Source: Ashinkailepas kermadecensis
Lineage: Eukaryota; Arthropoda; Thecostraca; Neolepadidae
Length of the DNA stretch: 64,000 bases
NCBI GenBank assembly: GCA_034440615.1
Contig: JAOTOM010004955.1
Span: 356,001-420,000, forward strand
Direction of reading: 5' to 3'
Part shown: in pieces, positions 12,843 through 24,105 of the stretch
Layout: each line of letters starts with the position of its first letter
How positions within the stretch are numbered: position 1 is the first letter of the stretch
Position numbers and translations under genes: made by a program
Notes under the pieces: model-generated
Database searches by the model: none
Told to the model about the DNA's origin: nothing
The model's input: only the letters and a program-made list of their open reading frames with translations

Positions 12843-13735
12843 TGTTGTATGTCCCGTATGCCGTCACTCTGCCGTATGTACTGTCCCTTATGTCGTCACT
12901 CTTCTTTATGTCCCATATGCCGTCACTCTGCCGTATGTCTCGTATGCCGTCCCGTATGCCGTCACCCCACTGTATGTCCCGTATGCCGTCACCCCACTGT
13001 ATGTCCCGTATGTCGTCACTATGCTGTATGTCCCGTATGTCGTCACTCCACTGCATGTCCCGCATGCCGTCACTATGCTGTATGTCCCGTATGCCGTCAC
13101 TCCACTGTATGTCCCGTATGTCGTCACTCCACTGTATGTCCCGTATGCCGTCACTCCACTGTATGTCCCATATGCCGTCACTCCACTGTATGTCCCGTAT
13201 GCCGTCACTATGCTGTATGTCTCGTATGCCGTCACCCCACTGTATGTCCCGCATGCCGTCACTATGCTGTATGTCTCGTATGCCGTCACCCCACTGTATG
13301 TCCCGCATGCCGTCACTATGCTGTATGTCCCGTATGTCGTCACCCCACTGTATGTCCCGTATGCCGTCACCCCACTGTATGTCCCGCATGCCGTCACTAT
13401 GCTGTATGTCCCGTATGTCGTCACTCCACTGTATGTCCCGTATGCCGTCACCCCACTGTATGTCCCGTATGCCGTCACTCCACTGCATGTCCCGCATGCC
13501 GTCACTATGCTGTATGTCTCGTATGCCGTCACTCCACTGTATGTCCCGTATGCCGTCACCTCCACTGTATGTCCCGCATGCCGTCACTATGCTGTATGTC
13601 CCGTATGCCGTCACCCCACTGTATGTCCCGTATGCCGTCACTATGCTGTATGTCCCACATGTCGTCACTCTGCTGCATTTCCCGTATGCTGTCACTATGT
13701 CACTGTATGTCCCGTGTGCAAGTCGATGTGGTGAA
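12843..13735 (+). repeat. 27-bp minisatellite, about 33 copies
   Basis: The unit is TATGTCCCGTATGCCGTCAC plus seven variable bases (TCCACTG, CCCACTG, TATGCTG). Because 27 is divisible by 3, all frames stay open on both strands, producing spurious frames of up to 390 codons that are Cys/Arg/His-rich or Met/Ser-rich. Periodic variants (CCAC versus TATG) suggest higher-order units. Confidence 0.97.
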
Positions 13736-14334
13736 GCGTCGCCTATGGAAAAGTCAAAGAGGTGAATCATGGGCTCTTTCTTCGGGCTACAGATTTTGTT
13801 TTCTAAATACGAAACAAAAATTGCCTTCAAAAAGTAATGCAGCACAAATTGCATGTCAGAGGTGTTATACCCCATTCTTTGCACGGATGGAAACTTTACG
13901 TCTCAGATTATGGCGTATGCTAAGAGGTTCACTCAGCACCCACTTACCTCACATCCTCACCGTTAACTTAATCATTCGTTGATGCCTTTTTGGGCTTTAT
14001 GGACGGCGTATGTCTGCTCACATGAGCAATTGTAGACTTTACATCTTTTAATGGCCTAAATTATGATTGACAATGTATTTGCTGCTCAGAATCCACCAGA
14101 AAGCATCAGCATACATGAACGGGTGCCCTTCTTCCCTCCAGTACCTCCAACATGGTGCGTTAATTATCACATGTTTTCACTGTATGTTCATTTGTGGACT
14201 TTGATAAGTGCACGCGGGAAGCCATTGGCTGCAACTACACCTTTGGTTTATACTGCATCACGTAAGCCATCTAATTATCCACACGCACGCTAATGGCGTC
14301 CAGATTTGTACAGCTGCGTTATTTGTGGCCTGTC
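13736..14334. other. No gene recognised
   Basis: Unique-looking sequence; the end of the frame at 12810-13982 reaches into it only because the minisatellite keeps the frame open. Confidence 0.5.
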
Positions 14335-14500
14335 CCACGCCGCGTGCTAAGTGGTCTGTCTCCCTGCCGTGTGTTCAGTGGCATGTCTCCCACCGCGTGC
14401 TAAGTGATCTGTCTCCCTGCCGTGTGTTCAGTGGCCCGCCTCACACAGCGTGCTTAGTACCTGTCTCTCGCCTGTCCACCCCCCCCCCCCCCCCCCTCCC
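14335..14500 (+). repeat. 53-bp tandem repeat and C-tract
   Basis: GCGTGCTAAGTG.TCTGTCTCC followed by CTGCCGTGTGTTCAGTGGC recurs with a 53-bp period, about 2.5 copies, and is followed by a C-tract of roughly 18 bases at 14479-14497. Confidence 0.8.
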
Positions 14501-16194
14501 GATGCGTCTTGGTCCCGTCATGCACTGTTACCAAGGGGTAACTGGAACATGTGTCACTATGACCTTCGGTTGACCTCCGCTGAGGAATAACCGGAGCGAG
14601 AAAAACAGGATGAGGGGGCCCGTCTTGCACATAAAGTCCGTCGGTTCGTTAACATGTCAGCCTGTCTCAACACCGGGGAAATTTGTGGACATTTTCTGCG
14701 TCGTTGCCGTCCAAACGATTCTGTTTTGAGCTTTTCGGGTCAGCCGTGTATAGCTAAACCGGGTGTCTGTCATAGGCGCAGAAACATAGCAGGCGTCCTA
14801 ACTTTATGGATCAAGATCATAAGATCTTAGGGAGCCAGCCAATAGGAGACTGGCAAGGTGGCATATAAATACTAAGCTAGCTTTGCCAACGTTGGTAATG
14901 CTAGCTTAATATTTATATGTTGGCATAATTGGTATAATTGGTATGATTGGTGTAATTGTCGTCACGAATTCCACCATCAGGAGCAGTTCGGCCTGGTACC
15001 TCTCAGGTGGCCATCGGATTTCTCTTGCTGGATCACAGTTGAACGAAACAGAAGCGCATGCATAACTTTGGACTTCTAGGACTTGCAAAGGGGTGAAAGC
15101 TCGCTTTCCAATAAACACCATAAGACCAATGTTAAACTCTGGAAGGAAGGAGAGATTGTTCCCATTTCTCTTGTTCTGTTCCAGTGGTGAGATGACAAGA
15201 GTAGTCACAACAACGATAACATCAAATCACATTGAGACCAGGACGTGAACTGACATTGACCTGCCATAGCTCCGTGATCTGAACAGACTGAACCTTCATC
15301 TTTTTACACAGTGGGCACTCAGCTATTAGTGGAGAATAAGCAAAATTATAAAGCGAAGTCTCGAATGGCGGGTGGTGACCTGAGAGAGTCATTCCGGAGG
15401 TTAAGTTTGCCTCCACATTGCGAGAGTCAAGGAAACACATAAGTCGATTGCATCTTGCTGTGTCATGTGCCATGGTACGATTGTATTAAAATGCAATCCT
15501 TTGTACTGCCTAGCAGGAATATTTTCGTATGTTCAGGCTCCTGTCACCAGAGAAATGCAACATGTACAAGCAAAGACATAGATGTTGCGAAGAGTTGGTT
15601 GCAGCTGATCTGAGGATCACAAACTGCCCGAACCACCCCTGACTCCTCAAAAAAGACCTGGTTTGTATGCGCCGAGTTTGCATCCCACGTAATTGGCAAC
15701 GATCTTCACATCAGGATCAATTAATCATGGCGGCTCCCAGTTGACCGATCACGTGTTCGGACAAGGTCGCCATGCCAACCAGCCGATTGTGGGTGCAGGC
15801 CATGCTTGTGGTACTGGAATTTTATGCTCACATTTGTGTACTGTGTAGCGACCAATGCTTTGTGAGATCCGTCGCGCTTCGATAATGTATACACCAATTG
15901 ACCGAAATTAGCTTCTGACAATATTCATCTCAGTGACAGAGAAATATCGATTTGTTTCGAAGAGTAGTTTTATTTGTTCATATTTAATGGGCTAGGAGCT
16001 GATAAATATCTACCAACTGGCTCAGTTGTGCGAGCTTTGTCGTACCATGCGACGTTTTTTTGTGTAAATAAACAAAGACAGAAATTGTAGATTCAGAAAA
16101 TTGTAGGTGGGAATTTACACACCTGAACTTAATACGTGCAGAACAAAGACTTAAGTATGTGACTTAAGACTAAAACTAAGACGATGGTGCTCAC
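14501..16194. other. No gene recognised; palindrome inside
   Basis: Frames at 14906-15208 and 15222-15473 (minus) are open but match nothing I recognise. Confidence 0.5.
14862..14919. repeat. 58-bp near-perfect palindrome
   Basis: The left half opens CATATAAATACTAAGCTAGC and the right half is its reverse complement with four mismatches over 27 bp; the centre is ACGT. It is followed at about 14922-14957 by four 9-bp units of the GGTATAATT type. It may be a small foldback MITE. Confidence 0.8.
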
Positions 16195-16202
16195 ATCACA
16201 GC
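16195..16202. repeat. 8-bp target site duplication, left
   Basis: ATCACAGC directly precedes the CATG of the hAT-like element and is repeated exactly at 20044-20051. Confidence 0.85.
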
Positions 16203-17039
16203 CATGAGTGTAACCACTGTGCGGCTGAGGGACATGTCCCCTAAGTTTTGAAAAGTGTCGATTTGTCCCCTTCAATTTTTTTCCGTGTCCCCCAAGCTTC
16301 AGCTACCTGAGTATGATCGCCGCAAAATTATACTTCATTATTTATAAAGTGAAAATATGCATCCAAGAGAATCACCAAAAATATTAGAAACCGATCAAGC
16401 CAATCAACGGGCTTCACAGGCTATCTGTCGTCACAGTCTCGGAATGGTAATTCAGCAAACGTTATAAATGTCTGCTTCCAGATCATTCTTGAATAACATG
16501 AACCTTGGCCATCTTGTGTTTTCGCTTCGGTGGAAAATTGTGCTTTGCCGGGCAACAAATTTGCATTACCGCAAGGCTTTATTATAGTCTTAGGTTGCAT
16601 TCCCCTGCGCATATATTAATATGTCTTGAGCAAACGTGATTCTGGGCGTCCTTGGGTATCGTCAAGACCATGGAGGGGAGTCATGTGCAGCCTTAAGCAA
16701 GTACGTCAAGTTTACGTCGTATCCGTATTCAGCGACGTGTTTGTCAGATGCGTATTTGTATTGGCATCGGCACTCAGCGACGGGGTTATGATCGTTCGAA
16801 TCAATTTCTCAAATGCTTCTGCTTGCACTGAACACGCTGGAAGCAACTACATAGGTCTCACATTACCACGTTAACGGTCGAGGTCCAACGCAAACCAATT
16901 TCTTCGGTTGCCTCCAATTTTTTATCGTTTTCACCCAAACATGCCCAAATCTGGTATCAAGCAATAGCCTGTGTTGAACCATCGTGTAACATTTCAAACC
17001 GGTACATGTCAAGGGCAAATTTATAGGTCAAAGGCTAGC

Positions 17040-18300
17040 TTGATTTATTAGATTGCGATATTGAAGCGATATCGACCGAACGCGAGGTTCGGTTACTATC
17101 GCTTCAATTTCCACAAATGGGCGTCATTCGACGTGGCTTGTTATGCGGTATCAGAAAGCTAAGCAATCGATTTTTTTCAAGGGACAGGCCAAGGTGATCA
17201 TCCGGTCTGCTCAATTGTCTTTCCTTTTCGTTCAAACCCATCCAAATCTGGTATCAAGCAATAACCAGTGGTGAACACTCGAGTAACACTTCAAACCGAG
17301 ACATCTCAAGGTTAAAGATTTGATTGAGTTCTTCGATGACCTCGCATTTAGACACTGTAGCTTTAATTTGCAAAAAATGGATGTCATTCAACGTCGCTTG
17401 TTGTGCTGTATCAGAAAGTTAATAATTCGTAATCATCTCGACGGGTCAAAATTCAAGCTGATTTCTTCGGTCGCCTCACACTTTGTTTTCTTTTCGCCCA
17501 AGCCTACCCAGATCTACTATCAAGCGATAGCCTATGGTGAACCATGGATCAATATTCTGAAACCGAGATATATCAAGGTCAAACCTCAAGGTCAAAGGCT
17601 AGTTTAAATTTTTCGAAGTCCTCGTGATTCGTCGCTATGGGTTCAATTTGCATCCAGTGGGTGTCATTTGACGCGGCTTGTGCCTTATTATTATAATGTT
17701 ACCAACTCGAACTAATTTCAAAGGTCAAAGGTCAAACCGATTTCTTTGGTCGCCTCATATTTTTCGTCGCCCTAACCTACCCACATCTGGCATCAAGCAA
17801 TAGCCCGTGGTGCACCTCGAGTAACATTTCAAACTGGAACAATGTCAATTTAAACCACAATATCGAAGGATAGCTTAAATTGCTCGAAGTCCTCGCGCCT
17901 CGTCGCTATGTCTTCAATTTTCTTCCAGTGGGAGTCATTTGACGTGCCGTGAGGTACTCTAGCAAACTGTTCAGAAATCACATTAGTTTTCAAAGTCAAT
18001 GGTCGAGCTCATTTCTTCGGTCGCCACGCGTTTCTTCGTTTTCCCCAAAGCTACCCATGTTTGGCATCAAGAGATAGCCCGTGGGCAACCCTGGAGCAAC
18101 ATTGCAACCCGAGACATGTCAGGTCAAGCCTCAAGGTCAAAGGTTAGTTTTGTTTTGTTTTTCAAAACCCTCGCGTTTCGCCGCAATGGCTTCAATTTGC
18201 ATTATGTGCGTGTCATTCGACGTGGCTTGCCGTGCAGTATCAGAATGTTGATATATCGAAATAATTTCACAGGTGTCGAATGTCCAGTGTGTGAGCAATG
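17040..18300 (+). repeat. Internal ~270-bp tandem repeat, five units
   Basis: Each unit contains TTCAAT near GTCATT(C/T)GACGTGGCTTG, placed at 17123, 17383, 17663, 17934 and 18212 (spacings 260-280 bp), plus words such as TCTGG.ATCAAG.AATA and AACATTTCAAACCG. Units are diverged from each other. The sister copy at 27-30 kb has only two such anchors (27919 and 28183), which accounts for most of the 768-bp length difference between the two elements. Confidence 0.8.
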
Positions 18301-19149
18301 ATTGAGTGTAATAGGAATAGGAGGATCAAATCTGTTTTTGTTTGCAGCCGTTGTGATAGCAGGCACTCATATCCTATATGACTAGGAGCTCCCTCAATAA
18401 ATCAGTCATAGCCTGCTCGGACGGCGCTCTCCTCGCTGGTTTTTAATTTACACCGTCACGTTGCTGTTCCGGACATATACATTTTTTAAAATCAAATTGT
18501 CCGCTTTCCTCTTGATGGTTCAACGGAAGTTCTCAAAGTTGGAAGAGAAGCCACAGATGAATACGCACAATTTTATAACCAGCCTGAGTTCATAACCACG
18601 GAGAGCAATGTTGTAAGCGGGGGTGGATCCATGAATTGTCATGGGGGGCACTTGTCTGGAGGGGCGCCATTTCTTTGGAGCGGTGCCACTGCGAAAGCAC
18701 CTGGAGGGGCACCTCTGACTGCAAAATTCGAAGGGGCGGGATGCACTCGGCCATTCCCGAAGGGGCGACCTTCCTTCCAAGGGGGTGCCTTTTTCATTCA
18801 GGCGCCCCTCTGGCTGAAAAATTCGAACGGGTACACTGGAACCTTTTCAGAGGGGCGCCTTTTCCCAGCCTGAGGGTCGCCACCTTCCACGTGGGGGGAG
18901 GGGATACCCTCAGTGCCACACCCTTTATCCGCCCTGGTTGTCATTGCATCGAAATGTGTCCCCGTAAAACAGGAAAACATGGGCAAGGTTAAGGTATGTC
19001 CATATTTACTACAATAAAACCATCGTCCAATATTTTATGTTTTTCTTGCTATAAGAGGGCAACGTATACTTACAGCATGTCTCTATCGTGATTGTGAAAT
19101 CGGGCCCAGCACATACGACATAAAGCTAGATGTTCGTAGGCAGTGATAA

Positions 19150-19930
19150 AGAGTGGAACTTGCGAATTTTGGCGGAACATTTTGTGGTAAATTTGCAGTA
19201 TAAGGTGTGTTTTGGTTTTTTGAATTTTTTTCTTTGCAATGCCATGTTTATGAAGGTGACTATGATGATGGGACCACTTATTTTCTGTGCAAATGCTTAC
19301 TTTTCAGGTTGTGAGCAAAATAATGAGAAAAAAGTGGTTTTGAGTTAGGTAACATTCCACAAAATAAATGCTAAAAAGCATAATAAAATGCAACATAACC
19401 TAACCTAACCTAGCCTAACCTACCTTTTAAGAAAAAAGGCAATTTAAAAAATGCCAAGCAATTTATTTTCTGAAAATTCTCAGAATTAAAAAATGGACCT
19501 AACTCGGCCTAACCTAACCCAGCCTAACTTAAGCTGCTTTTGAAGAAAAAAAATCATTTCTTTGGAATTTGTTTCGAAAAAGAAATTTGGAACTTTTTCA
19601 GTATTATTGTGTTTTAATGTGGTAACAAGAAACGTTTTTACACGCATTTGCGTCCATAAAGCCAACAAATGGGTTTGGTTTGGTTAGGTTAGGTTAGGTT
19701 AGTTTAGGTTTTTTAAGAACGAAAATGTTTCCCAATTTTTTTTTTATAATCTTTTTTTTCATTTGCACAGAAAATAGATGGTCCCATCATCTTCGTCACC
19801 TTCATAAACATAGTATTCTGAAGAATAATTCCACAAAAAAAACACCTTATGCTGCAAATTTACCCATTTTTGACCGCAAAATATCATTTTTAACAATAGC
19901 AAATCTTAAAAGCAGACATTGAAAAAGAAG
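19150..19930. repeat. Foldback with telomere-like pentamers (copy 1)
   Basis: The left arm (about 19170-19310) contains AAATTTGCAGTATAAGGTGT, GTTTATGAAGGTGAC, GATGGGACCA and TTTTCTGTGCAAATG. The right arm (about 19745-19880) holds the same words in reverse complement. Inside the arms, CCTAACCTAACC-type runs on the left (19400, 19510) mirror GGTTAGGTTAGGTTAG on the right (19680-19700). The transcript could fold into a long hairpin. Confidence 0.75.
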
Positions 19931-20043
19931 TGGCTGAAATCCAAGGATTTTTTTTTGTGGGGGGGGGTTACCCCTCTATCTTGTCCAAACTTATCGCGTC
20001 CCTGGTGTGCCCCCCCAATTTCGAAATCGTTGCTACACCCATG

Positions 20044-20051
20044 ATCACAGC
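20044..20051. repeat. 8-bp target site duplication, right
   Basis: ATCACAGC, identical to 16195-16202. Confidence 0.85.
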
Positions 20052-21459
20052 CATCCATGCATCAGCTTGGTATGTTAATCACATGTGGAGACTTTCTCAG
20101 AAAGTAATGTCTTTTTCTTCAGTTTCATCGATTCGTAATCCATCAGCACCACCAAGGTGGTAGGAAATACACACAAAATGGCAGATGGCAGAAGTTGATC
20201 GTTCTTTACATTGGCTTATTACATCAGAAGCATAATTTGCTAACTCATATGGTTTGCTTTGAACTGATTATTGTTCTAGCAAAATCCTAAATCCTAAATC
20301 TTAAATCAAGCGCTGTCACCAATTTGTGCCGCTCTCTATGGGCTTAGTGGACATGCCTCGATATGCTCCGTGGGAGACGTGTCATTTGTTGCGATTTTCA
20401 AGATCAATTCCAGATCAATTCCACGTAGTTTTGTGTATGATGAGCCATCTTCGAAGGATCTTCTCACGATCTTTGGGCTAAATTCAGTGAAATATAGCGC
20501 CCTCTCAGTTTCGCTCCCCTTCCGCAAAGACCATTGATCGATCACTGTGTGATTAGTCACACAGCGCTTCTGGCAGTTGTTTGGCCACCGCACTGGTGCT
20601 TATTGCTGTAGCACATGTGCATACATATATATCGCATCGTGAGCTATGTTTATGGCAATGAAATCATCCTCCCTGAATAACAAGTCACCTCGGCGTCAAT
20701 AGTGACACGGTTCCGAGACATCCCCGCAAGTGATGGAACTGGAATAGAATGGACCAACAACAAGATGCGGTGCAAACGATGCCAAGGATGCCAGTGCCAG
20801 CGACGAGCAAACAACGGAATGAGATACAAACGAAACTGTCCCACGGCTGGAACGGCACGGGAGCGGTGTGTGAGGGCAGCGGCCAGAGGCGACCACCACC
20901 GGACGCGGCGCTGGGAAAACGGACGATGCGAGAACCCCGAACGGAGCAGAATGGGATGGTAGCAGAAAGCGTGCGAAACAGCACGACACGAATGGAGACG
21001 AAATGGTTCAAGAACGGACCAAGAAGCGAAAAGTTAGTTCGCTAAACAGTTGGTTAGTTAGGTTTAATGGCGCTTTGACCAGAAGATGTCATCACTTATC
21101 GGCCATAAAGTTCATTTTAGTGTGTCAGAGCCCTATGAGAAGTGCCTCAGAGGTGAGTGCATGACCTGAAATCCGATCGCTATCAGACATTGGAATGTGC
21201 TTCCGATTTTCAGTATTAATTATGTCCATGTTGTCCGCCAGTACGCCTCGATATAATGCGAGGATCCGTGTACTACTTCCATAACACAATCTACGCTCCC
21301 TTCAGATGTGTTGGAACTAGGAAAGTAGACATCGCACCGTCAGGGTTCTTAAACAGCGGGGACAACTGGGGTCCATCACAGAGAGTCCCTAGAGAAGGAT
21401 TTCCCCAGATCGTTGCAGAGAGGGTACTGATGGATAGGGTCACGCTATTGGTGGATAGC
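20052..21459. other. No gene recognised
   Basis: A GC-richer patch at 20680-21045 has overlapping frames on both strands with no recognisable domain; it is purine-rich on the plus strand and composition alone explains the open frames. Confidence 0.45.
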
Positions 21460-21462
21460 TTC

Positions 21463-21985
21463 ACGCTATAACGTGTATGTAGTCGACCCGCAGTCTACAC
21501 GGGGTCACCTCGTCACTCCGGGATCTGCGATGGACTGGTAACCTATTTACAACACATGGTTTTATTGCATACAACTTATTGTTGGTCTTTCGCTGGGCTT
21601 CAGCTGTTGCTGGGAAAATCCGTGTTCGGTGGTTCCAGGCCGCCCACTTCGCAGAGAAATCAGCACGCTTGTTTCTGTATACTCTGACATGGCTCGGTAG
21701 CCAGCATAAACGAACAATTTCCCATCCAGTGCAGAATAGTGATACGTGCCAGAAGGTCTGGCAGGAGAGGATCTGTCGTGCAAGGCTCCCACAGATAAGG
21801 TAGGATTCCACATCTGTCTCCATAGCGGAGGTTTTACACTGAAAGTTGCTGTGGATCGCAAAAGCAAACAACGCAAAGTAGACTCCATTGACAACATAAT
21901 TGTTATGCTTCCTTTTACGTCTGAAATTGGTGGCAAAAATATTATGCATGGGAAACTAATCACACAGCGATGTGGAAACGTCAAG
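21463..21985 (-). pseudogene. LINE ORF2 RNase H and C-terminal relic
   Basis: The minus-strand translation contains RLCWLPSHVRVYRNKRADFS, which fits the RNase H block W-x-P-S-H-x-G-x-x-x-N-x-x-A-D of I/Jockey-group LINEs (the family Gly is replaced). Downstream, DEVTPCRLRVDYIHV matches the typical LCRLRIGHTxxTH start of the C-terminal domain. Pieces lie in two overlapping frames, so at least one frameshift is present, and no RT or endonuclease remains. It is a severely truncated retrotransposon fragment, distinct from the CR1 relic that starts 250 bp further on because CR1 elements lack RNase H. Confidence 0.65.
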
Positions 21986-22239
21986 GACCACTTTGTGGAA
22001 TTAAAACATGGCTTTACTGCGAAGACGTTTTCAGATATTCAAAAACGCTAGTTCAATCGTATCCGTTGATTCGATTCGTTGAGATTTCATGTAAGTCTGT
22101 CCATCCATTTTGAGTAAGCTTTTTAGCTGCAAGCTTTGGCTGCAAATTACACTCTCCGCATGAAGACACCTTTGACGAAATCAGGAAATATTCGGAGCTA
22201 TTCTACATCTTGGCAATGTTGTAAAGTTTTGATTTCGAA

Positions 22240-24105
22240 TATATAATCATGTAATCATAAAGTCATAAATTGTTCCGACTGAAGAGTCACAAGAGCCCAT
22301 CAAGGTTCAGTCTGTAAAAGGAAGAATTCATACGCCTGAACACAAAGACACGCATCACCCCATGCAACACCTATTTCACATTCCAAAGAAACCATCCAAC
22401 AGCATCCCACACACCTACCAATGCCTATTTACATGACCCATCCAGCCCTATTCACTCGATCCCGCGTAATACACATGTGGATTGAGTGCCCTACTACTAA
22501 TTAATTACTAGCTAATTTGCAAACTCAATGCATGCCTGCTTAAATTGGCATGCATCGTGCACACCCACTTATCATAAATCTCACCTCATCCACAACTAAT
22601 TATAACTCAAAAACAAGATTTCCCAGCCTATAACATTTGTCCACCCTGTTTTAAATACATTCAATAAGGGACACCACACAACATTAGCAGGCAACCCATC
22701 CCATTGATCAATGACCCTTTGACTGAAGACCTGTTTTCGCTTAACTATCCTACACCTCGACTTGTCTAACCTGAATTGATGACCCATATGTGATAGGATA
22801 AATAGAAGGGCATCATTCAGATTGACCTCATCTAGCCCTTTAGCGATGGTATCCATTTCAATCATATCACCCCTTAATCTACTATGCTTCAGTGAGTTCA
22901 TATCTAATGCAAAAGCCTTTCTCCATAATCTAAGTTACCTTGTCCACTGATGAGTCTAGTGGCTTTGCGCTGCACTCTTTCTAACATATCTATATCTTTT
23001 TCCATGTAAGGACTCCATGCCTGCACATAATAGTAAAAGTGAGGACGTACATAGGCTAAGTATAGTTTTTATAACTTCCTTGCTCTTATACCTCACACTC
23101 TTATTAGTGATTCCCAACATTCTGATTGCCCTGTTCCTAGCTGAGATACATTGTTTTTCTGCTTCAAAGTCATTTGAAACTAACACACCTAAGTCTCTTT
23201 CCTCTTCAATAACATCCAATTCCTACCTCCCATTGTATATATGGAAGTCTCACCTCCAGACCCATGATGCATAGCTTTGCACTTTTCATAGTTGAATGAT
23301 GTCTGCCATTGAACAGCCCACTATTTAGATCCCCCAAGTCTAATTGAATATTACTTGATTGATCACTACTGTTAGCCACTCCTACCAGCTTCATGTCATC
23401 AGCAAATTCGAACACCCTATTCCTCAGCCCTACCTCATTGTTATTTACAAAGATGATAAAGAGAAGTGGTCATAGAACTGAGCCCTGTGGCACTCCACTC
23501 AGAACATCCTTTCATTCAGATTTACATTCATTTAAAACACTTTGTTTCTGTCCCCTTAGCCATGCATCAATCCAACCTAGGACTTTTCCATCAATCACAT
23601 GCTGCTCTAGTTGATGAATTAGACGCCTGTGTGGAACGTCATCAAAAGCTTTGCTAAAGTCCACGTACACAAAATCCATCCTGCATTGATTGTCTACTTC
23701 TTTAGTACATTCTCCAAGCACTGCAATAGGTTAGTTAAGCAAGATCTTTGAGATCGAAATCCATGTTGAATATCACTTAAAAGATGGTGCCTATCTAGAT
23801 GAGTCTGAACATACTCCTTGACCAGTTTTTTTTAGAACCTTGCAAACTATTGAGGTCAAACTGACTGGCCCGTAGTTTCCTGCACACTTCATACTTCTCT
23901 TTTTGAAAATTGGTACTACATTTGCATTTCTCCAATCTGCAGGTACTTCAGAATACTCTATGGACCGCCTGAAAATGATACCTAGGGGGATTGCTAGAAC
24001 TTGAGCACACTCTACTAAGATCCTAACATACATGTCATCCGGTCCAGAAGCTTTATTAGGATTTATATTCTGCAGCTGTCTTTCTACAGCTTCTATAGTT
24101 ATTGT
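22240..24105 (-). mobile_element. Decayed CR1-family LINE, 5'-truncated
   Basis: The 3' end near 22250 shows TCATAAAG-type tail units followed (reading plus) by GAGCCCATCAAGGTT, parallel to the tail of the CR1 at 59.7 kb. Coding relics run upward to about 24105, where similarity stops. The copy lacks ORF1, the endonuclease and the first part of the RT. It is clearly older than the 60-kb element because it is broken by several frameshifts and stops. Confidence 0.8.
22596..24033 (-). pseudogene. CR1 ORF2 reverse-transcriptase relic
   Basis: Homologous to the C-terminal half of the intact ORF2 at 60.2-63.2 kb. From N to C: NVVPIFKK...NYGPVSLTSIVCKVL (about 23791-24033), FVYVDFSKAFDDVPHRRL with the first catalytic Asp (about 23640), GVPQGSVL followed by a TGA in place of the family Gly codon (about 23485), FEFADDMKL with the catalytic FADD (about 23400), MDVIEEERDLGVLVS (about 23210), and RLRGDMIEM...VIDQWDGLPANV at the end (22680-22870). 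At least four frame changes separate these blocks, so it is not functional. Confidence 0.85.

Larger units (their letters stand above)
16203..20043. mobile_element. Non-autonomous hAT-like element, copy 1 (3841 bp)
   Basis: Terminal inverted repeats read CATGAGTGTAACCAC on the left and, reverse-complemented, CATGGGTGTAGCAAC on the right. Perfect 8-bp duplications (ATCACAGC) flank the element, the hallmark of hAT transposition; P elements also make 8-bp duplications, but the terminus fits the hAT pattern better. A second copy lies at 26977-30049. The interior has no transposase: short frames share no hAT dimerisation domain or zinc finger. In order it holds a non-repeated left part, five tandem units of about 270 bp, a GC-rich part with GGGGCGCC words, and a foldback with CCTAA/TTAGG motifs. 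Confidence 0.8.

Noticed and set aside
12805..13982. Long open frames (up to 390 codons) on both strands, Cys/Arg/His-rich or Asp/Ile/Gln-rich
   Set aside because: They are read-through of a 27-bp minisatellite, whose length is a multiple of three, so every frame stays open. No start context or non-repeat domain.
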